Origin: Casuarius casuarius
Taxonomy: Eukaryota > Chordata > Aves > Casuariiformes > Casuariidae
Length of the DNA: 64,000 nucleotides
Direction: 5' to 3'
Assembly (NCBI GenBank): GCA_003342895.1
Contig: PTFA01000035.1
Location: 5,438,143 to 5,502,142, forward strand
In this document: positions 39,901 to 50,651 of the stretch, in pieces
Position numbering within the stretch: position 1 is the stretch's first letter
Layout of the letters: each line of letters opens with the position of its first letter
Made by a program: the position numbers and the translations under genes
Notes under the pieces: model-generated
The model's database searches: none
What the model saw: the letters and a program-made list of their open reading frames with translations, nothing else
What the model was told of the DNA's origin: nothing

Positions 39901-41179
39901 AACTTGATTTCACTGTGATGTTTGTTACTTAATAGCATGTATTATTTTATGACCAAATTCCTCATATAGCAGGAATGTGGTCTCATTTTCAGATGGAAAC
40001 TTTGTCTTACTGGAGTTTTAAGTGAGGAGGGAAAATTGTTCAACTGCAGGGGGAGAGAAGAGAGTGTCGTCGAGTAAGTCTGAGTGCTAAAATAAGGTCT
40101 ATTTTTTGCCCGTTGTAATCAGCTTCTTTCTCAGAAGCAGTCTAGCCAGCTTTATCCAGATAGCTTATTTAATTTTAGTTACTGTCCTGCAAAACATGAC
40201 ACCTCTCCTGTTATCTTTTAATTACTGGAGGCATGCAACCTTTGATGTGAACAGTTGTTCCTTTGTCATTATATCATTTATATCAGTAGTCATAATATCT
40301 GCCAATCTGACTTCCCGATTAACCTTAACATAGATACAAGTCCTTAATATGTCTTAAGTGTTTTCTTCTGATACTTCTATTATTTATTCTCTGAATTAGA
40401 ATTGGCTCATATGCACTGCCATTGTATTTAAATACGTGAGATGTACTCTGTGGGTAAGCGCTGGCTTGGTTACAGTTATCACATTGCATGCCTGAGGCTG
40501 GGGTGAGGTTACTGCTTAAATAATGCACTGAAGGAAGGCGACCATTTGGCTTGTTTCATTAAGAATCCTGGAGCGATGACTTACATAACACCACTGAAGG
40601 CTCGTACAAACGACACCTGTGTAAGCTCCAGGGAGGAGGTTTCTCTCGCAGTCCGTGCTTGAGAGTCATTAGTGGAGGAGGAAAATCACAGAAAGCGACT
40701 TCACTTCTAAATCTCTCACTGCTGAAGCAGCTAAAAACTATCACTCATCACTGCTCCAAAATCCAAGTGGAGTGGTGGTGGTGGTGAAGAGACCCTTGGA
40801 AACTCGCATTAGTTGTGCCTGCTTTAAGGGTTATATTTAACCTTCATTAAATGTTCAAGTAAGTGAATATTTTAGTTTATTTAGTGGGGTTCAGGTTACA
40901 GTACAGACCACCACTCATTTCTGCTTTCATCTTTGCATTGCGGAAAATGTTTACCAAGCATAGACACTATTTAATCTCTTTCTTTAGAGACTGTTAGCTT
41001 AAAAACAACAACAAAAAAGCAAACTTTGAAACAACGTTCTATTTACATCTGATAGAAAACAAAATTGTGTCAATATTAACATTTCAGAAAGCCGAGGAAC
41101 TCATAAAGTCCCAGTTTGATAGATTGGATGTGATCTTTACGGGCTGGGCCCATTCCCAGAGTATTAGTGGATTCGAGGC
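39901..41179. other. AT-rich gene-free spacer
   Basis: No gene, named repeat or island. A (GGT)n-like run of about four units lies near 40,772. Ordinary spacer between two islands. Confidence 0.6.
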
Positions 41180-42540
41180 AGGGCTGAGGCGGGCAGCCGC
41201 TACCTGCCATGCCGAGCAGGGCAGCGTCCCGCGGGACGTACCCCGCAACCGGGGCGCTTCTCTGGGGGCCGCCTGCAGCGGGACCGCTCGGAGCGACTCC
41301 TGCAGCGGGACCGCTCGGAGCGACTCCTGCAGCGGGACTGCTCGGAGCGACTGCCCCCGGGGCTCGCCAGCACATCGAAGCTCGGCCCTGCCTGCCCCGC
41401 TCGGGGTTTCTGTAAGGGACTGAGCAAGAAGGCTCAGTTTCTGCAGGCCTCCTACATATTTGGTCTTTCATATCAACTCTACCTGCTGTGAGCCTGCAAA
41501 CCAGGAGCCATGAAAGTACCGGTATCCTTTCAAGCTAGCTAGACCCGTTTCCGAATAGCTTGCCTGGTGTTTTTGCGCTGCCAGAGATTGAGGGCTGTGG
41601 AGCCACGCATCTTACAAGCAAATAAGAAAGCCCTGATTCTTGCCCCGAAGCCGCTGCAACCCGAGGCGCCAGCCCTGTGCTCAGGCCATTGCGAAGTGCC
41701 GCGAGCCGCCGCGGCCCTGTGCTGGGGCTGCGCTTGGAGCACGCGCTCTCACTTGAGATGGGGACCTCAGAACAGCAGAGCCAGGTTTCTCGAGGTATTT
41801 GGTGCTAAACTGCCACGGGCTGAGACGACTAAATGCCTCTAGACCCTCTCCTGCAGTTTCTGAAAATAAACCCTGGGCTCTGCCTGCAGAAGTAACCTAA
41901 TACCCTCTGCGAAGTTTCCTCTCGGCCCGTGAGAGCTGGGACCTGCCCGCCGGTGCACGCGCAGCGGCTGGATGGGCTTCGGCCGGAGCCAGCGCGCTCT
42001 GGCAAGGACACGGGCCCGCACGCGGCATTCCCCTCCTTCTCCTGAGCGGTCGCGTTAGCAGTATTTTCCAAGGTGAAGACAGTCTGTACCAATCGAAAGG
42101 GAAAATAGCGGGTGAGGTTATTTTGGCCTGTGTTATTTAGGAAGTCAGACTACATGTTACGTGATCACCTTACAATTAGGAAAATTAAATAAAGCACTAG
42201 GACTAGTGGGAGCTCACTCTGGGTCACATATATATTAGGACTGTAAAAGTGTGTGTTTAATAAGCTTGCATACTTTTTTTTTTTTTAAAGAGAACGGTTA
42301 TCTTCACTGTTACTCGAGTCTCCTATTTTGCTGTGCCTCCGGTTAGGCTCCGGTCTTTCTCGTGTTCCCGTGCTCCGTGGTTGTTGTGTGCGGGGAGCCG
42401 GGGGGGCCTCCCTGGAAGTGCTTGGTGGGGGCCAAGTTCAGCTCTCGAGTGTGCGCTGGCAGGCGCCAGGAGCGGCCCGCTCTGGAGCCCTTCGGAGCAC
42501 TCGGACGCGTGGATGGGAAATGCATGGCAAGGGGAGACGC
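41180..42540. promoter_or_regulatory. Cluster of three CpG-rich patches
   Basis: Three GC-rich patches, at about 41,180-41,450, 41,640-42,060 and 42,330-42,530, are separated by more ordinary DNA. The first contains a threefold 27-bp minisatellite (41,273-41,353). Because the unit is a multiple of three, it keeps frames open on both strands and yields repeated SGTARSDSC-type peptides; I take these as a by-product, not a protein. The cluster looks like regulatory island DNA. No TATA box or convincing exon is visible. Confidence 0.45.
41273..41353 (+). repeat. Tandem repeat, 3 x 27 bp
   Basis: Units run 41,273-41,299, 41,300-41,326 and 41,327-41,353. The first two are identical; the third differs by ACCGC to ACTGC and in its last base. 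Each unit starts CTGCAGCGGG and contains CGCTCGGAGCGA-like self-complementary sequence, so each can fold. Near-identity suggests recent duplication and possible copy-number variation. Confidence 0.92.
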
Positions 42541-43479
42541 AGTGATACCCTGTAGTGAGCTGTGAATAAGTGAGACTGGGATTTTGCCTTTATTTTCAGA
42601 CCCCGAGTCGCCCTGCAGCTGGTTAAGAGCTCTTTTCATAAGGATGACAGTCTCTTCTAATACAGCGGTTCATTCCCAGATGGGCTCCGTGTTCTGCCTC
42701 CCTCCTTCGTCCATCCCTTTTCTGTAGTTCTGGCAGTGGGAAGAGATGTCCGTGCTTCCTTCCTGGGGAACAGGCAGCATTACAGCTAGACCCGGGGGAT
42801 GCTCTTCAGCTTCCAGCTAGTCACCAAAAATGTAGATTCCAAAATCCCTGACAATTTGAAGCTCCTGTATTAGTAAGGGGATGGAATTTCAAAAGTCATC
42901 TCTTTAAATATTTAAAGTTTAAAAATTTTTCAAAAAGCTATTTTTTATTTTAAAACTCAATTTGAATTTATACAATTTTATAAAGTGGCAAAAGCTACAA
43001 AATATAATCAAAGCTTCACTTTGGATCAGACAAAATGATTACTTTAACTGAGGAAAAAATGCTGAGAAACAGAAATTCACTGCTATGAGGGCTGAAAAAA
43101 TGTGTGTTTTGGATTGACTCAAACAGAAAATTATTGCAAAACTTTTGTTTTGGTCAGTGAACAGCTCTAACAACAAAATTTCTTTTGTTCCAGTCGTTGC
43201 TCTTTGGAGTTGGTAAGGTGATAAATCTTCACCCAGTTTCTGTTCAAATCATTAAGGCACACTTTCTGTTTGTCATATTTCCTAGTAATATGATAGCTCC
43301 ATTTTTACATAATGCTACTTCAGGATTTATAAGACTGGAGGCAATTAATTCTAATATAATTATTAGTTAGCAACTGGTGACCTTCAGTAACTACACAGAA
43401 TAACAGATGAAGACCTTTAAAAGCAAGGACAGAAAGAATGCACTAAAAGAAATTTTTTCAATTGCTTTCATTAAGAAGT
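42541..43479. other. AT-rich gene-free spacer
   Basis: Very AT-rich, especially 42,880-43,180. No gene, repeat family or island. Ordinary spacer leading into the candidate conserved block. Confidence 0.6.
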
Positions 43480-44960
43480 ATTAATGGAATAGAGATTTGA
43501 GCAGAGACAAACCCAAGTAAGCTCCATTCTGGCAGGAATTGGCGCTGCCTGTAATGAAGATACGCTGATTGCCACCACGTGATGAGCTACTGAGATCTGC
43601 AGAGATCTCTCTGCTGCAACAAAAGGGAGATGAGCCACTCGCTGGTATGAATTGCAAGCAAATTAATTGTAGGCATGAATAAATCACAACAGCCCAGCCA
43701 TGATGTAAAGCCCTCTGCTCTACCCATAGCCTTATTAATGCTGGTACAATCAGTGATCTGCTTATTACCTGTTAACAACTATTATGTCTCTTCTCATGTA
43801 AAGCCTATATTTAGCACAAATTGCTGAGTTCACAAAAGCCTCAGAAATATCTCTAGTGATCAAGTACTGATTATACACTGCGTATGAATTCCAAAGTCTT
43901 GTTCTATAACCTTTATTTGACTTTGAAATGTGCATACGATTTCAGGCGGCTTTTCAGTTTAATGCAATCTGTTTCCACTGAAGGCAAGCAATACTGGAAA
44001 TATGATTACAATAATTGTATTATGAACATGGTATTGTCATGATCAAGTGAAGGGCTCCAAAATGTAACTGATAAAATTGTAACTTTGACCTTTGTCTTTA
44101 GCGTAAAAACTCGATACAGTTCAAATATCACTCTATATTAGCCTTGTTAGTGCAAAAATGGGCCTAATAGTTCAATCCCCGCTCCCATGAGTCACTTCAG
44201 AGGCAATACTCGTGTAAACAAGAGCTGGTGGGAGGAGAGAAACAGGATCCATCTTTTGATGTTGGTTTCGAGCGTAAAAGACTGTGTCATACGCTGTCAC
44301 AGTTCCACCGATCGCCCCGAGTCAGAGCAGCGGAGAATTCGATTCAAAAGTCCTATGTAAACATGCTGGGGCAAATTCACATTTGATGTAAATTGTTGCA
44401 ACGTCCTTGACTTTGACTCACCGAAACCAATAGATGTGTGATAGTTTACACCATAGGAGGATCTGTCCCCTTCATAAATATTTATGCAATAAATGAGAAA
44501 TGTTACAGCAATTTAAAAAATATTTTCATGTAATGTTCCGTATCTTACAAACATAGACTCCTTCTCCTTTGTTTTCTTATCCTCTGACTTCATTCGGGTC
44601 CTAATTTGAAGTTCTCCCCTAAATATGGAAAGAAATGTGTAAATCGTACCAGCACTGCCATTAGCTTCACTTTGCAGAAGTGCCATGGATATATATTCCT
44701 GCATTTATTTTGGGTGGAAAGTGTCTATTTAAATTGTGAGATCAATCGTCAAATTAGATGTGTGACTGCACACATCGTTCCAGTGTTTATTTTCCTTTCT
44801 GGCACACTTGTGGCTCTTTGGGTTTGAAGAATGTAACTCAATTGGAATGAGCCTCAGTGATAAAATGGTCATCACATAAGATGTCTTTGTGTTGTTTTGA
44901 AATGTACTATTACAAGGCATTTTAATAAACTTTGTTTTTATTTTCCTTGATTAATAACAC
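43480..44960. promoter_or_regulatory. Candidate conserved non-coding block
   Basis: Repeat-free, AT-rich sequence with low CpG and a high density of transcription-factor-like words. Examples are AGCAAATTAATTG near 43,657 (homeodomain), AACTTTGACCTTTG at 44,081-44,094 (reverse complement is a direct-repeat nuclear-receptor site, AGGTCA plus one base plus AGTTAC), and the perfect 14-bp palindrome CATAAATATTTATG at 44,473-44,486 (FOX/MEF2/posterior-HOX-like). This texture is typical of developmental enhancers conserved across amniotes. Conservation cannot be shown here; open frames on either strand are below 75 codons. Confidence 0.4.
44473..44486. promoter_or_regulatory. Perfect 14-bp AT palindrome
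   Basis: CATAAATATTTATG is identical on both strands. It contains CATAAA/TTTATG half-sites like those of caudal or posterior HOX factors, and an AAATATTT core. It lies inside the candidate conserved block. Confidence 0.5.
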
Positions 44961-46949
44961 ATTTGCTTGTGAATTTTCTGGGATGTTTGATTCATGGTCT
45001 TTCCTTTCTTTCCCTTAGAACTCCTTGGTGGCAGCAGCCTACAGGAGGCCTTCTGGGACTATCCCATGGCGATCTGACCTGGTTCTGGCTTTGTCCAAGT
45101 AATTTTAGTCGCACTAACACTTTTGACCCCTGGTGTCATTGATAAGCTCCAGAGCACCAAGTGCTGGGTCAAAAAGTTTTGAAAGATTTACAGAAAACTA
45201 AATGCTTAAAGCCATGTGATTGGTATTTATTTATTTTAATTACAAATATAGAAAATACTCTGTCATTTTCTCTTCTCTCTTCTGCATAGTCTTTTAGGCA
45301 GATAGAAAAAAGGCGTTATAGTAGAGTAATTACATTTATTAAAAATTGGCCAGAGATGAAGGAGGATAATTCTACTGTTTCAGTCTTCTCTGCTCAATAG
45401 TGGATAGGATTTTTACCGTTTTCTTGGGCGCATGATTTCGTGGGAAAGACACGGAGCCCTGTTTAAGGTACTATGCGAGGATAGTGTCGGTCACTTGCAT
45501 TAATATGGTTTTGCTGTGGAATACTGTCATCTTTTGATTGGCGTTTTCCTTTCAGAGAATTGCTTGGCTAATGTAGTGCTTAATAGTTTCATTTTCTCTT
45601 TTTTTTTTTTAAGTTGAAACTGGCTTTTATCTTTAAACTGTTTTTGTAAAGCGGAAAACTAAATTACTTTGAACTCATCCTCTGATGTCATACTAGCTGC
45701 GAGCTGGGGGCTGATACAAATTACGCTGTGAAAATACTGACATTTTAAGCTAGGTACCAGCATGTACTAAAATACAGTAACGTATGTTTTGTTGGAGAAT
45801 GTTTTCTTAACACACTATTATTAGTGGCAGGCTCTTTGGTTTGAAAGGCTTTGATAAGTGAAATTAGCACACTGTTTTTCCATTCTATGTATGGTAAATT
45901 CTTTTCCCTTTCGGGGTCAAAAAATATAAATATTAAAGGAAACTCCAAGTGTTGCTATTTGCAAGGTTACAATGTTTGTTATTAGAACGGTGGAGTATGT
46001 TCAATCTTTTCGGCAAGATAGAGGGATCCATGAAGGGACAGGAAACATCTATATTTGCTGGCAGCATGCCTTTATTAAACATACTGCTCACAGTGCCATC
46101 CTGATGGCACTGTGGGGAAGGACAGTTCAGCTATGCAGTATGAAAACATGCCATCATATCGGTATTTCATAACATAGCATGAATGAGTCCCGAGTTTAAA
46201 TTAATTAGGTGAGGTCCTTAGCAGGAAGCTGTGGACAGTTTAAAAAAAAAAAAGAGTTCAGTGGAATTAGGTCCCTAATCTTAATCCCCTCCCAGGAGAA
46301 GCAGCAAAATGCAGGAAGCACTTTGCACAATGCTTCCTCTGGGTCCCCCAGAGATGTCCCGCAGCGAAGCCTGGTTTTAATGCTGCATTCCTTAGCACAA
46401 ATAAGGCACAGCTTTACAGCGTTACTCGTGCAGGACCTTGAAAAGAGGCTCTCATTTTACCCTCTAACATAGGCATAGTGAGTCAGTAGGGCCAAGTGTT
46501 TCCCCTTATATTCTTATTTTTTTAATGTAACACATTAATATAATATGCCATAAGTCAAGACAAACTGGACTTTTCAGCTCACGTGAAGTATGAAAATGAC
46601 TGGTCGCATGCTCCTGTGGCTGCTGAGAAGGAGGTTGAATCTAGCACCATCTTTCCCATTTCCACAGTGTGGTACCAGTCCTCTAACGGGTGCCTGTATA
46701 AACAGTTGTGATTCCGTCAGGCGATTCCCCTGGTTGTGTGAACAGGGATTATGCTTCCCGTGAGTGTATAGGGAGCTTGGAGATGCTTTTAATCTCCCTA
46801 TTTGACTTATCCCGTAAGAAGAAAAGCTTCAACCAACCAAAAAGCCCCGGGCTTTTTATTTTTTGAACCTAGGCCATAGCTCCTGGAACTAACTAAAACA
46901 AGAGAAGAAGAAACCCAATGCATTTGTAAATACTCCCAATTAAGAGGAG
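44961..46949. other. Gene-free DNA with one hairpin and one small open frame
   Basis: A hairpin-forming inverted repeat lies at 45,119-45,177. An ATG-started open frame of 57 codons at 46,590-46,763 (plus) has A at position -3 and five cysteines; it resembles no known peptide and is probably fortuitous. No named repeat or island. Confidence 0.5.
45119..45177 (+). repeat. Imperfect inverted repeat, hairpin-forming
   Basis: ACTTTTGACCC (45,119-45,129) pairs with GGGTCAAAAAGT (45,166-45,177) through 11 pairs and one bulged A. Inside, CTGGTG pairs with CACCAAG with another bulge, leaving a loop of about 19 bases. The stem is shorter than most microRNA precursors and interrupted by a four-base bulge, so a microRNA is unlikely but not excluded. 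Confidence 0.6.
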
Positions 46950-47345
46950 GGGATCTGGCCGGCCGAGGGTGCCTGGGCTGCGTATGGAAGCAATTCACCG
47001 GGCTCCGTCCCCAGCTGCCACCGCGCTCGCGGCCTTGTGCCGAGGAGGGCAGCCCGGACCAGAGCGCCTGCTGCGGATCGCTCCGCAACCCAGGGGACAG
47101 GCGGTCCCGACCCCCTGCGCGCGGGCGAAGAGCCTGGGGTGGGGGCGGCGTGCGAGAGGAGGGGCAGGGAGGCAGCCGGGGAAGCGGGGCGCCCCGGCTG
47201 GGCCCGGGCTTGGTGAGGGGGGCCGCGGCTCCCGGGCCACCGGCGGCTCTGCCCTTCGGAGGCCTGCGGCGCCCTCCCTGTATCCACGAGGAGCCTTAGG
47301 GGAGGCTCTGCTCATAAACCGCGTGCGCGTGTGGGTAAGAAGTCG
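46950..47345. promoter_or_regulatory. CpG-rich island
   Basis: A strong CpG-rich island with G-runs (47,128-47,222) able to form quadruplex structures. It lies immediately left of the inverted-repeat module and TATA box at 47,371-47,558. Long open frames on both strands (115-135 codons) are mutually overlapping and proline/arginine/glycine-rich, which is expected from the base composition. Likely a promoter-associated or enhancer-associated island. Confidence 0.55.
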
Positions 47346-47370
47346 CACAGCGGGCGTATGGGTGTTTGCT

Positions 47371-47520
47371 CATTAGCAATAATCACTTAAACAATAATTG
47401 CACGACCTTTATCAGTCATCTTTACCAATTGCTTCTAGCCAAAAGCAATTATCTTTGATAAAGATTTCTGCTATTTGGAAGCAGGCCTAGATGTAAAACC
47501 ACAAGATAAAGTGGTTATAT
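47371..47520. promoter_or_regulatory. Dyad-rich candidate enhancer/promoter module
   Basis: The segment starts with CAATAAT twice at a 15-base period (47,377 and 47,392; SOX-like). AATTGCTT then pairs with AAGCAATT (47,427-47,450, spacer 8). Directly adjoining it is ATCTTT-GAT-AAAGAT (47,451-47,465), which contains CTTTGAT (TCF/LEF) and overlapping GATA words. Then AACCAC pairs with GTGGTT (47,497-47,516, spacer AAGATAAA), an inverted RUNX-like pair around a GATA site. Three perfect dyads in about 90 bases, next to a CpG-rich island and a TATA box, suggest a real cis-regulatory unit. Binding by these families is inferred from motif resemblance. Confidence 0.5.
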
Positions 47521-47550
47521 TCAAAAGAAACTACTGCTACTGCACGAGCC

Positions 47551-47558
47551 TATAAAAG
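47551..47558 (+). promoter_or_regulatory. TATA box
   Basis: TATAAAAG is a canonical TATA element, flanked by GAGCC and CAGG as is typical of core promoters. It is in plus orientation and would place a start site near 47,580, to the right of the dyad-rich module and island. No initiator or transcript evidence is available. Confidence 0.4.
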
Positions 47559-47567
47559 CAGGTTCCC

Positions 47568-47783
47568 ATGGGGTGTTTTGCTCTTGCTCCATGCCTTACG
47601 TTGCTCTTGGTGCTTGCAGAGCGGCCCCGCTCCTCTCGCTGTCCTCGGGGCCGGAGGGTCAGCTGGCAAAGGCCTGCCAGCTCTCCACCTCCGTCCGGCT
47701 CCACGTACCGCTTCGTCAGGCTCCTGGCCACGCTCTTTTTCCCCACAGCAGACTCATGCAGGCCACTCAAAAGACAGTGCTGA
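47568..47783 (+). other. Unconfirmed small open frame after the TATA box
   Basis: An ATG 10 bases after the TATA box opens a 71-codon frame whose first 17 residues (MGCFALAPCLTLLLVLA) look like a signal peptide; the rest is R/P/S-rich with no domain. The ATG lies upstream of the start site expected from this TATA box, so the frame would be lost unless initiation occurs earlier. The other two plus frames are also open here (82 and 97 codons), as expected of GC-rich sequence. I do not call it a gene; it is recorded because of its position. Confidence 0.12.
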
Positions 47784-47926
47784 GAAAGTGCTTTTCAAAT
47801 CAAAGAATAGCGTTTTGTTAAAAATAGATTTTATTTTCATTAAAGTCTTAACTTTTACCTTGATTTTCTAAACTTTAATTTCCAAGTAGTGCAAAAGACA
47901 TCAGAAACTTTCATCCTTTTTCTCCC

Positions 47927-47953
47927 AAAAAAAAAAAAAAAAAAAAAAAAAAA
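47927..47953 (+). repeat. Run of 27 A
   Basis: This is the longest homopolymer in the window. A variant polyadenylation signal ATTAAA lies near 47,838, about 88 bases before it, which is too far for a normal cleavage site. Together with the absence of any recognisable cDNA upstream, this argues against a processed retrocopy. It is probably a simple-sequence expansion. Confidence 0.9.
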
Positions 47954-48044
47954 GTTAGTTCTAGGCAACAACCAAACCCAAGCAGATCTACTTTTGCTTT
48001 GAAAACGGAAAGGAAAAAACAAAACAACTTTTAATACACTTTTG

Positions 48045-48760
48045 CAGAAAGAGAGACTGTTTGGAGGGAGCAGAGTTGTTGGCTTAGAGGGAATGATGAG
48101 AAATGAGAGGGGAGAAGAAACAACAGAGGAGGAACCTGGGGGAAGGAAGGTTGTCAGAGCGGGGAGGGTCGTAGAGACGGCGCAGAGGTGGAGGAGGTGT
48201 ATTCTGCGGGACTCCTGGGTACAAATGTGGATTATGCACTGATGCTCTTTCTCCTTCTACCTCCCAAAGTTCCCTAACAAGGCTACTCCAAGGGGAGAGA
48301 AGTTTTTCATCTTCTCAAAACAGGCCTAAAATAAAATTCTAAGGAAAAAATAATGCATAAAGAAGAGAGAGTAAAGGGAGAGATCAGTAAGACTCAAAGG
48401 CTGGGTGATTAAAAACAGAGAGAGGAAGGCAGGAGGAGAAAAGAAAGAGGCGAAGTCGCTCAGGAAAGGAGGGATGTGTATCCACGTTGTTTCTGTGGGT
48501 AAGGGAGAGACATCCATGCCGAGGCAGCTGGGTGCTGCGGTGGCAGTGCATGCAAGGTGCAGAAGGGGGAGAGAAGAGAGGGAAAGTGAAGCCTGAACGG
48601 AGCGGTGATGAAAGACCAGTGAGAAGAAACAACTCATGAGAAAGAGGATAAAATTAGAAAAGTTAGAAGGCAATGAAGAGCCCTGAGAGCTTGAAAGTGT
48701 TTTTTTTTAAAAAAAAAAAGAAGAAAAGGAATAAAGAAGTGGAGAAGTGGAGAAGTATTG
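48045..48760 (+). repeat. Purine-biased strand, about 0.7 kb
   Basis: The plus strand is strongly enriched in A and G over roughly 700 bases, with many GAGAGGAAG-type words. It ends in T9A11 (48,700-48,719, an 18-bp perfect palindrome at its core) and a short GTGGAGAA repeat (48,739-48,754). The minus-strand open frames here are rich in F, L and S, as expected from the strand bias. Such asymmetry may reflect degenerate simple repeats, a triplex-prone tract, or exonic splicing-enhancer-like sequence. Confidence 0.6.
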
Positions 48761-50177
48761 CGGTAGAAGCCTGTGGCTCCACTGCCCTTTCCTTCTTCAT
48801 GACTCTTCTCTTGTGAATTAGAGAACGGATGTGAGGTTTGCACGTGAGCTGAATTTGTGTTTAGCTGTACACTGGGAGTATTCATTATAAAGCTGAGGGA
48901 AAAAACAAATAGTATGTAAACTGCTCTAAAATAGTCAAATCTATTTTGCACTCCTGTGCCATCTCAGAGACCATTATAGCAGAAAACCCATTTTCTCCTG
49001 TCATTCAGTGAATTTGATGCGATATTTTCAGCATACACACGGGGCGCTGCCCGCGCGGGAGTCTCTGTTCCTTGGACATCCACGATTCCACGCGACTCCT
49101 TCCCTGGGATGTCCTGCATCGCGAAGGAGGGCTTCAGACCTTGGTGCCAGAAGCACCGTCCTGCCAATCTGCTGCGTCTTCCTAATATTCAGATGTTTTA
49201 GGGTTGTGAGGAGGTTTCTTGAAACCCCCCCACCCCCCAAAAAACACCGCAGTTGGCAGAAAGATTGCCGCAGGCTTTACTGGTGTTGGGCTTGTGTCAT
49301 GCTGGTCTCAGCTCCCATTCGTGGCAAGATCAGACCTTAACGTGTAATTCATCAAGTGTTAATCACTACTACTACACTGAAATGATTTTATTAAAATGAT
49401 CCTACCTTTGTTCAGCACTGCTGTTTACACCGAAGATAAAATCTGCGCAAAGCCAGTAGAGGGAGGGGGGTTAAAAAGGAGCGCTGGAAGCAGGAGGAAC
49501 GCCTGCGAGCTGCAGCGCCTGCAAGGTGTGAGCAATGCACTCCTGGCAGGACTCCTGTCCGCTGTGCGGGGCGCATACGTTACCTTCCTCCGGTATTTTT
49601 ATGTAGTGGGGACATCTGTGGGAGAAAAATCATTCAAGGCCAATAGAGAGCGGTGCGCTGGGAAGACTGCTTCCCCCAGGGAGAAGTGGGGCTTTGTGCC
49701 TTGGCTCCTGAGCGGGCAGTCTCCGGGGACTGGAAGTTTTTTCTTTACGATTTTGAAAAACGGTATTGTGTAAAGTTGTTTAATACTTTTCAATTGATTT
49801 TAAAGTGGGTAATCATCACTGAGCTTTAAATACACAGACATTATTGTTGGAGCTACAGATTTTCTCTGTTAACACTAACATTAAATATTTATTCTGGATA
49901 AGTATAATCTAGCAATATGGGGAAACACCTGTGATTGAACTGCTGTGATAAGGATCTCTGCTATACACTCCTACTGCCAACATTTTCACCAATCTCAGTA
50001 TATTCAGTGGTAAATAATTTTAACTTCTTTTCCACTCCTTTTGTCTCGCAAATTTGAATGTGTTAGATTCATGAACCAGTACAGTCGATTGTGAACCCTG
50101 GATTCCCATCTTGAAGGACCTGTGCTGAGTTGTTTAAGGAGCTCCGTCTGACAGAAGCTCTTCCTCTCCGCCGGCAC

Positions 50178-50200
50178 TAATTGGGTGATGATAATTGGGT
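50178..50200 (+). promoter_or_regulatory. Paired homeodomain-like sites
   Basis: TAATTGGGT occurs at 50,178-50,186 and again at 50,192-50,200, a 14-base period. TAATTG is a common homeodomain core. The surrounding 250 bases are repeat-free and may be a small regulatory element. Confidence 0.35.
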
Positions 50201-50651
50201 CTCTTTAGGAAACACCAGAGCAGGAGAAGGCAGCTGGAGACAGTGTGTGAGGAAATCCAAAACCATGCCCAGATTTAGAATTTTGAAAAGCTACAGAAAT
50301 ACTTTCTCACCTCAGTGAGTATTACCAGCAGCCAATTCTCCTCAGTTTATTTTGACAGCCTCTTTTGTATGGCTTTTTAAAAATTGTATAGATGACAAAC
50401 TTTTTATTTGAAAAGTGGAGAATGAAGTGATGTGTCTCTGCTCCTTAAAATAGTATACTCAGAGAAGCAGACACTGAATACATTAGTTATATGTATGTAA
50501 GTGCTAGTTTCTTCATTATCTAGTGTTATATATTGCATTTTTCAACAGGATAAATCTGATAATTGTGTTTTTAAGTGCCATACTGATGTAGATGCACAAA
50601 TTCTATTAACTTCAAATAGTATTTTGCTCCAGAACGACTTATGTTCTTTAC

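Noticed and set aside
47784..47953. Possible processed retrocopy ending in the 27-A run
   Set aside because: No recognisable cDNA upstream, the ATTAAA is too far from the run, and no flanking duplication is visible.
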